Shown here piece after piece: positions 1 through 7,254 of a stretch of DNA of 15,794 nt (positions are counted from its first letter, which is position 1; every line of letters begins with the position of its first letter). Source of the DNA: Chloroflexota bacterium (GTDB lineage Bacteria; Chloroflexota; Dehalococcoidia; SHYB01; JACPQI01); the NCBI GenBank assembly GCA_016190545.1, contig JACPQI010000019.1, positions 1 through 15,794 on the forward strand, written 5' to 3'. The translations under genes were made by a program, and so were the position numbers. Below the pieces are notes generated by a model that ran no database searches, had not been told where the DNA came from, and saw only the letters and a program-made list of their open reading frames with translations.

Positions 1-656
1 CCACCCTGGACTGCCTCTCCAACGGCAGGTTCATCCTGGGTACAGGCGTAGGATGGCTCAGGGAGGAGATGGACCTGCTGGGCGCGCCCACCTCCGAGCA
101 GCGGGGAGCGCTGACTGACGAGCACCTTCGCATCTACAAAGAGCTATGGTCAAAGGAGTACCCGTCCTTTGAAGGCAAGTGGTTCCGCTTCTCTGGGTTC
201 AAGTTCGAGCCAAGGCCGGTGCAACAGCCTCTCCCCATCTGGGTCGGGGGCAGCAGCGATGCGGCCCTCCTGCGAGCGGCGCGTCTGGGCACCGGCTGGC
301 ATTCCCCACCCCAGACCCCGGAGAAGATCGCGGCGGGAATCAAGAAGCTCAAGCAGTACTGCCAGCTAGAGAAGCGCCCCTTCCAGGAGCTGACCCTTTC
401 CTGCAGCAGCGGCATTGTGTTCGATATGGACGCCAAAGGCAAGGGGGAACCACAGGTGTTCGGCCTGGACAAAGGTCCAGCGCCTTTGTACCAAGGCAAC
501 CCGGACCAGATCGCCACCGTGTTCCGCCGCTACCAGGAGGCCGGCATCGTGCACATAGGCGGAAACCAGCGAGTGAAGGGCGGCCCGCCTGGCCTCGCCA
601 ACAGCCTGAAGGCTATTGAGATCATGGCCAAAGACGTGATGCCCCAGTTCAAGTAG
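1..656 (+). CDS. LLM-class flavin-dependent monooxygenase, 3' part (5' end outside window)
   Basis: This is the C-terminal 217 residues of a luciferase-like (bacterial luciferase/F420-reductase fold) oxidoreductase. The frame is open from base 3 and ends at TAG 654-656; ATG at 69 is internal, because the family motif LSNGRFILGTGVGWLREE is encoded just upstream of it. Other family hallmarks are the FEPRPVQQPLPIWVGG stretch (residues about 48-63 of the fragment) followed by the AARLGTGWH segment. Such proteins use FMNH2 or F420 to oxidise small organic substrates in the cytoplasm; the substrate cannot be read from the sequence. The crotonase gene starts 28 bases downstream on the same strand, so cotranscription is likely. 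The family call is strong; the specific reaction and the choice between FMN and F420 are unknown. Confidence 0.9.
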   Translation, partial: TLDCLSNGRFILGTGVGWLREEMDLLGAPTSEQRGALTDEHLRIYKELWSKEYPSFEGKWFRFSGFKFEPRPVQQPLPIWVGGSSDAALLRAARLGTGWHSPPQTPEKIAAGIKKLKQYCQLEKRPFQELTLSCSSGIVFDMDAKGKGEPQVFGLDKGPAPLYQGNPDQIATVFRRYQEAGIVHIGGNQRVKGGPPGLANSLKAIEIMAKDVMPQFK

Positions 657-673
657 TCGGCTAGGCGAGCCAC

Positions 674-678
674 GGAGG
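674..678 (+). promoter_or_regulatory. Ribosome binding site of the crotonase gene
   Basis: GGAGG lies six bases before the ATG at 685. It is a strong Shine-Dalgarno and fixes that start. Confidence 0.75.
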
Positions 679-684
679 ACAACA

Positions 685-1524
685 ATGGCTTTTGAGACGC
701 TGCTCACAGAGAAAGACGCCGGTGTCTACGCCGTAACCCTCAACCGTCCCAAGAGCATGAACGCTATCTCGGCCCAATTGGTCAAAGACCTGAACCAGGT
801 CCTGGACGAGATGGAACGAGACGACAGCCTCGTCGTGCTGCTGGTGACCGGCGCGCCCCGCTCCGACGGGCGGCCCTGCTTCTGCGCCGGCGCCGACCTT
901 AAAGACCTCGTGGAGGGAGGCCCGCTACGGCTGCTCGAGGCTGAGCCGGATGTGTTGACTCAGATCGAGTCGCTCTACACGGAGCAAGGCATCAGCGCCA
1001 AAGGCCTGCGGCAGACGCTGCGCCGCATCGAACGCCTGGGCAAGCCCACCATAGCCGCCATCGATGGCGTGTGCACCGGCGGCGGCATCGAGCTGGCTTG
1101 CTGTTTTGACATTCGCATCCTGTCGGAGACGGCCCAGGTCAGTGACATGCACATGAAAAACATTGGCCGGATGGGCGGCGGCGGCGTCACCCCTCGGCTC
1201 ACCCGCATCGTGGGACCGTCGTGGGCGAAAGAGATGGTGTACTCCAGCATACCCATCGACGCGAGAAAAGCGGTGGAGATCGGCTTCGCCAACCACGTCT
1301 ACCCGCCGAGCGAGTACTTGAGCAGGGCCAAAGAGCTAGCCAAGGTCATCGCCTCCATGAACGCCAAGGCGCTGCGCATGGCCAAGGTGACCATCGACGC
1401 CACGGTGGATATGGACTATCAAGGGGCGCTCGACTACTCTTATCTGGCGTGGACGGCCCTCCTGGGCGAGACCGGCGGCTTCCGCGGGGCCGAGGAATTC
1501 TCCAAGCGGCACCAGCACCCATGA
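685..1524 (+). CDS. Enoyl-CoA hydratase/isomerase family protein (crotonase fold), 279 aa
   Basis: This is a cytoplasmic acyl-CoA enzyme of the crotonase superfamily. Both oxyanion-hole segments are visible: CFCAGADLKDL (about residues 65-75) and DGVCTGGGIELACCFDIR (about 127-144). Glu136, in GGGIEL, matches the first catalytic glutamate of enoyl-CoA hydratase (rat Glu144). By eye the position of the second one (rat Glu164, in the PE...G..PGAGGTQRL motif) is Met157 here, in MHMKNIGRMGGGGVTPRL. The protein may therefore not be a normal hydratase; isomerase, hydrolase, lyase or another crotonase reaction is possible. A 20-residue insert (about 78-107) follows the first oxyanion segment. The start has a good SD. 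The stop overlaps the CoA-transferase start by ATGA, suggesting translational coupling and a joint pathway. Confidence 0.9.
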   Translation: MAFETLLTEKDAGVYAVTLNRPKSMNAISAQLVKDLNQVLDEMERDDSLVVLLVTGAPRSDGRPCFCAGADLKDLVEGGPLRLLEAEPDVLTQIESLYTEQGISAKGLRQTLRRIERLGKPTIAAIDGVCTGGGIELACCFDIRILSETAQVSDMHMKNIGRMGGGGVTPRLTRIVGPSWAKEMVYSSIPIDARKAVEIGFANHVYPPSEYLSRAKELAKVIASMNAKALRMAKVTIDATVDMDYQGALDYSYLAWTALLGETGGFRGAEEFSKRHQHP

Positions 1525-2741
1525 CCAGCCCGCCCAATGCCCTCGCCGGCATCCGCATCATCGACTTCTCCAACGGCATCGTCGGTTACTGTGCCAGCGG
1601 CCTCCTCTCCTACCTGGGCGCGGAGCTCATCCGCGTGGAGAGCCGGAAACGGATCGCCATTCACCGCACCGTGGTCCATCCGGTGACCAAGAAGCCCGTT
1701 GACCCAGACGAGAGCCCCGCCTTCTTCGACATGGAGCAGAACAGGCTGGGCGTCACCCTCAACCTCAAGCATCCGGGCGCGGTGGAGATTGCGAAGCAGT
1801 TGGTGCGCATCAGCGACGTGGTGGTGGAGAACTTCCGGCCCGGCGTCATGCAGCGGCTTGGCCTGGACTACGCCACGCTCTCCCAGGAGCGGCCCGACCT
1901 GGTGATGCTCTCCAGCAGCACGCGGGGACAGACTGGCCCGGAGGCCCAGGTGGCGGGCTACGCGCCGCTGTTCGCTGCGGCGGCAGGTTTAGGAGAGCTT
2001 ACAGGCTACCCGGATAGCCCCCCATCGCAACTCCGTCTCACAACGGACTATTTGGGCGCGGTCACCAATGCCCTGGCAATCATTGTGGCCCTGCACCACA
2101 GGCTCGTGAGCGGGCGCGGGCAGCACCTCGACGTCTCCTCCACCGAGGCCCTCTCCGTGCTCATAGGCGACTCGCTCCTGGACTACACCGCCACGGGCCG
2201 CGTTCAGCGCCGCGCGGCGAACCGGGATGTGCGCATGGCGCCCCACAATTGCTACCGCTGCCAGGGCGAGGACCGCTGGATCAGCATCGCCGTGGGGACG
2301 GACAAGGAGTGGAGCGCGTTGCGCAGGGTCATGGGCGACCCGGACTGGCCGCGAGACCCCCGCTTCGACACCATGGCGGGACGGTGGCAGCACCAGGACG
2401 AGCTGGACCGCCATATCGAAGCCTGGACCTGCGCCTTCGATTGCTATGACCTTATGCGTCGTCTGCAGGCGGCGGGCGTGGCCGCCATGCCGTCGTTCAG
2501 CAACAAAGACCTTTTCACCGACCCACACCTCAACGAGCGCAACCTGGCGCTGGAAATTGACCAACCGAAAGCGGGGCGCGTCGTCGTGCAGAACCCGCCG
2601 TGGAAGCTGTCGGCTACGCCGCCGCGCATCGAGCGACATGCGCCGCCCCTCGGCCAGGACAACGAGTTCGTCTTCCGCGAGGTGCTGGGCATTTCGGGTG
2701 CCAATCTGAAGCGGTTGGGGCAGGAAGGCGCGTTGACCTAG
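1521..2741 (+). CDS. Family III CoA-transferase (CaiB/BaiF type), 406 aa
   Basis: This enzyme moves CoA between carboxylic acids through an enzyme-bound aspartyl thioester. The N-terminal Rossmann-like part shows the usual LAGIRIIDFSNGIVGYCASGLLSYLGAELIRVE run (residues 8-40), then NRLGVTLNLKHPGA and VVVENFRPGVMQRLGLDY (about 100-117). Asp176, in TTDYLGAVTNALAII, is the likely catalytic aspartate, followed by SGRGQHLDVSSTEA. The length is normal for the family. The start is taken at ATG 1521 because it begins the family N-terminus and overlaps the crotonase stop (ATGA). The reading frame is open further upstream, but only across the crotonase gene. No SD is visible, which fits coupling to the upstream gene. 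The acid substrate is unknown; the neighbours suggest activation of an acid that is then processed by the crotonase. Confidence 0.92.
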   Translation: MTSPPNALAGIRIIDFSNGIVGYCASGLLSYLGAELIRVESRKRIAIHRTVVHPVTKKPVDPDESPAFFDMEQNRLGVTLNLKHPGAVEIAKQLVRISDVVVENFRPGVMQRLGLDYATLSQERPDLVMLSSSTRGQTGPEAQVAGYAPLFAAAAGLGELTGYPDSPPSQLRLTTDYLGAVTNALAIIVALHHRLVSGRGQHLDVSSTEALSVLIGDSLLDYTATGRVQRRAANRDVRMAPHNCYRCQGEDRWISIAVGTDKEWSALRRVMGDPDWPRDPRFDTMAGRWQHQDELDRHIEAWTCAFDCYDLMRRLQAAGVAAMPSFSNKDLFTDPHLNERNLALEIDQPKAGRVVVQNPPWKLSATPPRIERHAPPLGQDNEFVFREVLGISGANLKRLGQEGALT

Positions 2742-2754
2742 GTGTTACAATGGC

Positions 2755-2776
2755 AACTCCCCCTGGACGGGGAGTT
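2755..2776 (+). promoter_or_regulatory. Perfect 8-bp hairpin covering the ribosome binding site of the MBL-rhodanese gene
   Basis: AACTCCCC (2755-2762) pairs with GGGGAGTT (2769-2776) over a six-base loop. The 3' arm contains the likely Shine-Dalgarno GGGGAG (2769-2774), eight bases before ATG 2783, so the folded form would hide it. Only TTTC follows, with no U-tract, so an intrinsic terminator is less likely than a translational control element. If translation instead starts at the in-frame ATG 2750, the hairpin lies inside the coding region. Confidence 0.5.
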
Positions 2777-2782
2777 TCAGCC

Positions 2783-4183
2783 ATGATCCTCAAACAGTAC
2801 TACCTCGGTTGCCTGGCCCACGCCTCCTACTTGATTGGAGACACGACAAGCCAGACCGCATTTGTCGTCGATCCCCAGCGGGATGTGGACCAGTACCTTG
2901 AGGACGCCGCCCAGATGGGCCTGCGCATCCGCCACGTTCTGCTGACCCATTTCCATGCCGACTTCGTGGCCGGACACCTGGAGCTGCGTGAGCGGGCTGG
3001 CGCCACCGTCTACCTCGGCGCCAAGGCCCAGGCCGACTACGCCTTCACGCCGCTCCATGACGGTGACGTCATCGAGTTCGGGTCGGTGAAGCTGGTCGCA
3101 CTGAAAACACCAGGCCACACGCCGGAAGGGGTCTCGCTCCTCGTCTATGACCTGGAGAAAAGCACTGCGCGGCCCCATGCCGTGCTTACCGGTGACACCT
3201 TATTCATCGGCGACGTGGGCAGGCCCGACCTGCTGGCCTCGGTCGGTGTGTCGGCTGCGGAGCTGGCTGGTATGCTGTACGATTCGCTGCACCATAAGCT
3301 GCTGGCGCTCCCTGACGATACACTGGTCTACCCAGCCCACGGCGCCGGGTCCCTGTGCGGGAAGAACCTGAGCACAGAAACGGTCTCCACGATCGGTGTC
3401 CAGCGGCGTTACAACTATGCCCTTCAGCCTATGAGCAAGGAGGCGTTCATCCGATTGGTCATGACCGACCAGACGGAGGCTCCGAAGTACTTCGCCCACG
3501 ACGCCATGCTGAACCGTCGTGAGCGGGCGACCCTAGCCCCGGCGCTGGGACAGCGGCTGAAGCCCCTTTCATTGCGAGACGTCCTGGACCTCCAGCGCGC
3601 TGGCGCCTGTCTGCTCGACGTGCGGGACCCCAGCGAGTTCGCCGGGGCGCACCTGGCAGGCAGCATCAACATCGGCCTGAGCGGGCAGTTCGCTCCCTGG
3701 GCAGGCGCGCTCCTTGACCTGGACCGGCCCATTGTCATCATCTCTGAGCCGGGGCGCGAGGAGGAGGCCGCGCGCCGATTGGGCCGCATCGGCGCCGACC
3801 ATGTGGAAGGCTACCTTGAGGGTGGCATGGAAGCGCTGGCCCCGCACCCCGGCGTGCTGACGAGGACGGAGCGGATCACCGCCCCAACCTTGGCTGAGCA
3901 GATGGCCCAAGGCAAGGTCCCCTTCCTCTTGGACGTGCGCAGTGAACGCGAATGGAGAGAGAAGCGGATAGAAGATAGTTGCAACATCCCGTTGGGGCGC
4001 CTCCGGGAACGCCTCCACGAGTTGCCGCGCAACCGCAGCATCATCGCGCATTGTGCGGGCGGCTACCGCTCCTCCATCGCCGTCAGCATTCTGGCGCGGC
4101 ACGGCTTTCAAGACGTGGCCGACCTGGTGGGTGGCGTCGCCGCATGGGAGGCATCCATGCTCCCGGTCGCGGCGTATTCATAA
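2783..4183 (+). CDS. Persulfide dioxygenase-like MBL fold protein with two rhodanese domains (CstB type), 466 aa
   Basis: The likely role is oxidation of glutathione- or other low-molecular-weight persulfide, coupled to sulfur transfer, in the cytoplasm. The metallo-beta-lactamase domain spans about residues 1-230 with THFHADFVAGH (55-65), TPGHTPEG (109-116), TGDTLFIGDVGRPDLL (136-151) and YPAHGAG (183-189). His56, His112 and Asp138 match the mononuclear iron ligands of ETHE1-type persulfide dioxygenases. Phe61 replaces the last His of HxHxDH, which fits loss of the second metal site. Rhodanese domain 1 (about 263-355) has no cysteine at the active loop (IISEPGREEEA). Rhodanese domain 2 (about 367-460) keeps Cys424 in HCAGGYRS. 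Architecture and length resemble staphylococcal CstB. ATG 2783 begins the family N-terminus MILKQYYLGCLAHASYLIGD; in-frame ATG 2750 is an alternative. Confidence 0.9.
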   Translation: MILKQYYLGCLAHASYLIGDTTSQTAFVVDPQRDVDQYLEDAAQMGLRIRHVLLTHFHADFVAGHLELRERAGATVYLGAKAQADYAFTPLHDGDVIEFGSVKLVALKTPGHTPEGVSLLVYDLEKSTARPHAVLTGDTLFIGDVGRPDLLASVGVSAAELAGMLYDSLHHKLLALPDDTLVYPAHGAGSLCGKNLSTETVSTIGVQRRYNYALQPMSKEAFIRLVMTDQTEAPKYFAHDAMLNRRERATLAPALGQRLKPLSLRDVLDLQRAGACLLDVRDPSEFAGAHLAGSINIGLSGQFAPWAGALLDLDRPIVIISEPGREEEAARRLGRIGADHVEGYLEGGMEALAPHPGVLTRTERITAPTLAEQMAQGKVPFLLDVRSEREWREKRIEDSCNIPLGRLRERLHELPRNRSIIAHCAGGYRSSIAVSILARHGFQDVADLVGGVAAWEASMLPVAAYS

Positions 4184-4298
4184 AGGCCATCAATCCCCCA
4201 GACAAGAAGCCCGATAAAGCCAAGCAGCATCACAGGACGTACCCGGACTGGGCCGCACGACCCTATTGGCAACAAGAGTCGCAAGAAAGGAGACACTC

Positions 4299-4667
4299 AT
4301 GCCGAACCCCGTCGTCCACTTCGAGATTGTTGGCAAGAACGGCAAAAAGCTCCAGGGTTTCTACCAAAAGCTGTTTGAATGGACGGTCAACGCCAACAAC
4401 CCAATGAACTACGGACTGGTCGATACCGGCGTGAAGGGTGCCATCGGTGGCGGCATTGGCGGCCACGGCCCGGAGGGGTCGGGCGGCCATCCCGGCTCCA
4501 CCTTCTATGTTGAGGTAAGCGACCTCGCCGCAACACTCAAGAAGGCAGAGAAGTTGGGCGGCAAAACGATTATGCCCCCGACTGAAATCCCCAACATGGT
4601 CACCTTCGCCCTCTTCGCCGATCCGGAAGGGAACGTGGTGGGCCTGGTCAAGTCAGAAGCCAGGTAA
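4299..4667 (+). CDS. VOC (glyoxalase/bleomycin resistance fold) family protein, 122 aa
   Basis: This is a small single-domain vicinal-oxygen-chelate protein. It begins VVHFEIVGKNGKKLQGFYQKLFEW, the usual first betaalphabeta module. It ends TFALFADPEGNVVGLV, the usual metal-side module with its DPEGN turn. A glycine-rich segment (GAIGGGIGGHGPEGSGGHPG, about residues 47-66) links them, as in many CFP-30/glyoxalase-like members. His7 and the region after Asp112 are where metal ligands would lie, but no complete ligand set is obvious, so the reaction is not assigned. ATG 4299 has the SD AAAGGAGA (4286-4293) five bases upstream; an upstream in-frame start at 4266 has no such support. It lies 115 bases after the MBL-rhodanese gene and may or may not share its transcript. 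Confidence 0.82.
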   Translation: MPNPVVHFEIVGKNGKKLQGFYQKLFEWTVNANNPMNYGLVDTGVKGAIGGGIGGHGPEGSGGHPGSTFYVEVSDLAATLKKAEKLGGKTIMPPTEIPNMVTFALFADPEGNVVGLVKSEAR

Positions 4668-4789
4668 CGAGGAGCAGCCCACAAAGAGCGCCAACTCTGG
4701 ATCATACTGCGCTGTCCCGGCAAGGAGCGTTTCTTCGTCTATGGGAGAAGCGCGTCCTGCCCGCTCTGCGCTAACGCGATAATAGATGC

Positions 4790-5197
4790 CTATCTATCCA
4801 CAGGGTAAAGGCGGTCGATAGTAAGTGCGAGCAGCAACCGCTGGTCGCGCACCATGGCCTCATTGAACTCCTGCCAGTTGGGATGCGGCGTTCCCGCAAT
4901 CATTTCATAGACCCGCCGCAGATCAGTCAGCACTCCTTTCCCTTCCTGGATTGCCGCTGTGCCCTCCACGACCACGTACTCGCCCCAATGCTCGCCCTGC
5001 ACCGCGAGGGATGCCCGAGGGTCACGTCGAAGGTTCAGGGTCTTGGCCCGAGTGCGCGTGGCTGAGATCTTGATGATCCCGTCGCGGTCCAGGGCGTACA
5101 CGATGTTGGAAAGTTGCGGGCGCCCGTCGCGTTTGAGAGTAGCCAGCACCCCACGGTGTGAGCGGGCGACGAAATCTCGAGCCTGTCGTTCGTTCAT
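4790..5197 (-). CDS. PPOX-class split-barrel (F420/FMN) oxidoreductase, 135 aa
   Basis: This is a pyridoxamine 5'-phosphate oxidase-like split beta-barrel protein, a cytoplasmic flavin or deazaflavin (F420) binder. The pattern is typical of the small Rv1155-like group: RGVLATLKRDGRPQLSNIVYALDRDGIIKIS (about 15-45), then TRAKTLNLRRDPRASLAV (49-66) and EYVVVEGTAAI (73-83). Whether it uses F420 or FMN cannot be settled from sequence alone. The start is placed at ATG 5197 rather than the in-frame ATG 5215, because a full SD, AAGGAGGA, lies between them at the right spacing. It is transcribed alone on the minus strand. The plus-strand gap before it (4668-4789) contains no convincing terminator. 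Confidence 0.87.
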   Translation of the reverse strand: MNERQARDFVARSHRGVLATLKRDGRPQLSNIVYALDRDGIIKISATRTRAKTLNLRRDPRASLAVQGEHWGEYVVVEGTAAIQEGKGVLTDLRRVYEMIAGTPHPNWQEFNEAMVRDQRLLLALTIDRLYPVDR

Positions 5198-5204
5198 TGC
5201 CTGT

Positions 5205-5212
5205 TCCTCCTT
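5205..5212 (-). promoter_or_regulatory. Ribosome binding site deciding the PPOX gene start
   Basis: On the minus strand AAGGAGGA lies seven bases before ATG 5197. It also forms codons 2-4 of the six-codon extension from the upstream ATG 5215, so the downstream ATG is the likely start. Confidence 0.75.
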
Positions 5213-5215
5213 CAT

Positions 5216-5526
5216 GCGCCCTTCGCAGCTTGCAGAAAAGCCCGCAGTGGTTCAAGGTTCCCGCCTTGCGTTGTGCGGCAGGCCTCTGCTAAGCTTGTAC
5301 CCTACGTTGGCATACCGCATGCACAATCGCTTATCAATTGTACGCAAGTACACACGTTCGCCAGTCAGGCCCCGTGACGATTGCGCTCCAAGGGCAGCTC
5401 CTCGGCTGACATTATCCTGTCGGCATCGTATGGTAATAGATGGGAGAGTAGAGCAAACGCCAGGCAGGCTGATGCCGCGAGCATTGGGTGACGCGCGTTC
5501 CGGTGCCGGAGTCTTTGCAGGTCCCT
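5216..5526. other. Divergent intergenic region between the PPOX and phosphorylase genes
   Basis: It holds no convincing gene. It must carry both divergent promoters: a candidate for the phosphorylase lies at 5406-5434. For the minus strand I see only a weak TTGATA-N17-TATGCC match around 5311-5339. A small inverted repeat TGTAC-GCAA-GTACA lies at 5339-5352. It could be an operator, but a match this short may be chance. Confidence 0.4.
5406..5434 (+). promoter_or_regulatory. Candidate sigma-70 promoter of the phosphorylase gene
   Basis: CTGACA (5406-5411), a 17-base spacer, then TATGGT (5429-5434). The -35 matches consensus at five of six positions and the -10 at four of six. The predicted transcription start near 5441 leaves a leader of about 85 bases. 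Confidence 0.4.
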
Positions 5527-7254
5527 ATGTTTAGGTCCTACAGCCACCCGCAAGTCATCGCCTATTTCACCATGGAAGTAGGCCTGGATGCAGCTATCCC
5601 GACCTACAGCGGGGGGCTGGGCATTCTTGCCGGGGACACCGTGCGCGCGGCGGCGGACCTGGGTGTCCCCTTGGTGGGGGTGACGCTGCTGCACCGCAGC
5701 GGCTACTTCTGCCAGCGGCTGGACTCCCACGGGAACCAGTATGAAAGCCCTTACCTGTGGAGACCGGAAGACCGCCTGGAGCCGCTCCTGCCCCTTATCA
5801 CTGTCAGCATTGAAGGACGCCCTGTGCAGGTACGGGCCTGGCGCTACCTGGTGCGCGGTGTCTCAAGCCACACCGTGCCAGTCTATTTTCTCGATACGGC
5901 GTTGCCGCAGAACACCCCCTGGGACCGAGAGCTTACCTCCCAGCTCTACGGCGGCGACGACCGATACCGTCTGTGCCAGGAGGTGGTATTAGGCTTCGGC
6001 GGCGTTGCCATGCTGCGGGCCCTGGGCTACAGTCGGATCGGGGTCTACCACATGAACGAAGGGCACTCCGCTCTCCTGACCCTGGCCCTGCTTGAAGACC
6101 TGGTCAACGGACGGCTCCCGCGTGGCGCCACCGCCGCCGATAAGGAAGCGGTGCGGCAGAGCTGCGTCTTCACTACCCATACACCCATCCCCGCCGGTCA
6201 CGACCGCTTCCCCCTGGACTTGGTGCGCCGTGTGCTGGGCCCAGACCATGTGGAGGTCTTGCAGGCCAGTGGCTGCAGCGCCAACGGCGACCTCAATATG
6301 ACCTATCTCGCCCTTCACTTCTCCCGCTACGTGAACGGCGTCTCTATGCGGCACGAGGAGACCTCTCGCAGCATGTTCCCGGAGCATCCTATCGGCTCCA
6401 TCACCAATGGCGTCCATGCGCTCACCTGGACATCCTCCCAGTTCCAACGACTCTTTGACCGCTTCATCCCCCAATGGCGGACGGACAATCTTTACCTGCG
6501 CTACGCCACGGCCATCCCGCTGGATGAAATCCGCCAGTCCCACATGGAGGCCAAGTACGCCCTGCTGGCGGAGGTACACCGCCGCACCGGCATCCGGCTT
6601 AGTCCCAAGGCCATGACCCTGGGCTTCGCCCGGCGGGCGACGGCCTATAAGCGACCGCACCTGCTCCTGTCGCACCCCGAACGGCTGCGGCGCATGGCGT
6701 CGGCGGTAGGCCCTATCCAAATCCTCTACGGTGGCAAAGCCCACCCCCGCGATGACGCCGGCAAAGCCCTCATCCGTCGCACCTTTGAAACAGCGGCCGT
6801 CATGGGTGAGGCCGTGCGCGTGCTGTACCTGGAGGAGTACGATATCTCCCTGGCCAAGTACTTCTGCTCAGGGGTGGACCTCTGGGTCAACACGCCGGAG
6901 AAACCCCAAGAGGCCTCCGGCACCAGCGGCATGAAGGCGGCCCTCAACGGCGTGCCCAGCTTAAGCATCCGCGACGGCTGGTGGGTGGAAGGCCATGTGG
7001 AGGGCGTCACCGGCTGGGCCATCGATGAGGACTCGGAGGCCCAAAGCAATTATGCAAAGGAGGCTGCCAGCCTCTACGACAGGCTGGAGCGGGTCATCCT
7101 CCCTATGTACCACCAACGGCCCGACGCCTACGCGGAGGTCATGCGCTCGGCCATCGCCCTCAACGGCTCCTATTTCAACGCCCAGCGAATGCTCATGCAA
7201 TACCTGAAGAATAGCTACCAGAACGGCGTCAGCGCTCCGGAGAGCCTGCTCTAA
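5527..7254 (+). CDS. glgP: Alpha-glucan (glycogen/maltodextrin) phosphorylase, short form, 575 aa
   Basis: This GT35 enzyme releases glucose-1-phosphate from alpha-1,4-glucans with phosphate and PLP. The N-terminal part shows YFTMEVGLDAAIPTYSGGLGILAGD (13-37) and VYHMNEGHSAL (173-183), both typical of the short bacterial alpha-glucan phosphorylases. EASGTSGMKAALNG (462-475) contains the PLP-binding Lys470. SLSIRDGWWVEGH follows. At 575 residues it is far shorter than E. coli/animal phosphorylases (about 800-840) and lacks the N-terminal DUF3417-type extension of the 700-plus-residue bacterial forms. Start: ATG 5527 has a weak SD (GCAGG, 5517-5521). GTG 5488, in frame, would add 13 residues that do not look conserved. 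The stop codon interlocks with the stop of znuB on the other strand. It probably works with the branching enzyme and GH57 protein encoded at the right end of the window. Confidence 0.92.
   Translation: MFRSYSHPQVIAYFTMEVGLDAAIPTYSGGLGILAGDTVRAAADLGVPLVGVTLLHRSGYFCQRLDSHGNQYESPYLWRPEDRLEPLLPLITVSIEGRPVQVRAWRYLVRGVSSHTVPVYFLDTALPQNTPWDRELTSQLYGGDDRYRLCQEVVLGFGGVAMLRALGYSRIGVYHMNEGHSALLTLALLEDLVNGRLPRGATAADKEAVRQSCVFTTHTPIPAGHDRFPLDLVRRVLGPDHVEVLQASGCSANGDLNMTYLALHFSRYVNGVSMRHEETSRSMFPEHPIGSITNGVHALTWTSSQFQRLFDRFIPQWRTDNLYLRYATAIPLDEIRQSHMEAKYALLAEVHRRTGIRLSPKAMTLGFARRATAYKRPHLLLSHPERLRRMASAVGPIQILYGGKAHPRDDAGKALIRRTFETAAVMGEAVRVLYLEEYDISLAKYFCSGVDLWVNTPEKPQEASGTSGMKAALNGVPSLSIRDGWWVEGHVEGVTGWAIDEDSEAQSNYAKEAASLYDRLERVILPMYHQRPDAYAEVMRSAIALNGSYFNAQRMLMQYLKNSYQNGVSAPESLL

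Noticed and set aside
2755..2776. Hairpin read as an intrinsic terminator after the CoA-transferase gene
   Set aside because: Only TTTC follows the stem, and the SD of the next gene is in its 3' arm; a translational element fits better.
4782..4797. ATAGAT-GCCT-ATCTAT inverted repeat at the PPOX stop codon as a terminator
   Set aside because: Six A/T-rich pairs with no U-tract on either strand is too weak.
5989..6744. 251-codon minus-strand open frame inside the phosphorylase gene
   Set aside because: Antisense shadow of a gene with clear GT35 motifs; no SD and no recognisable domain.
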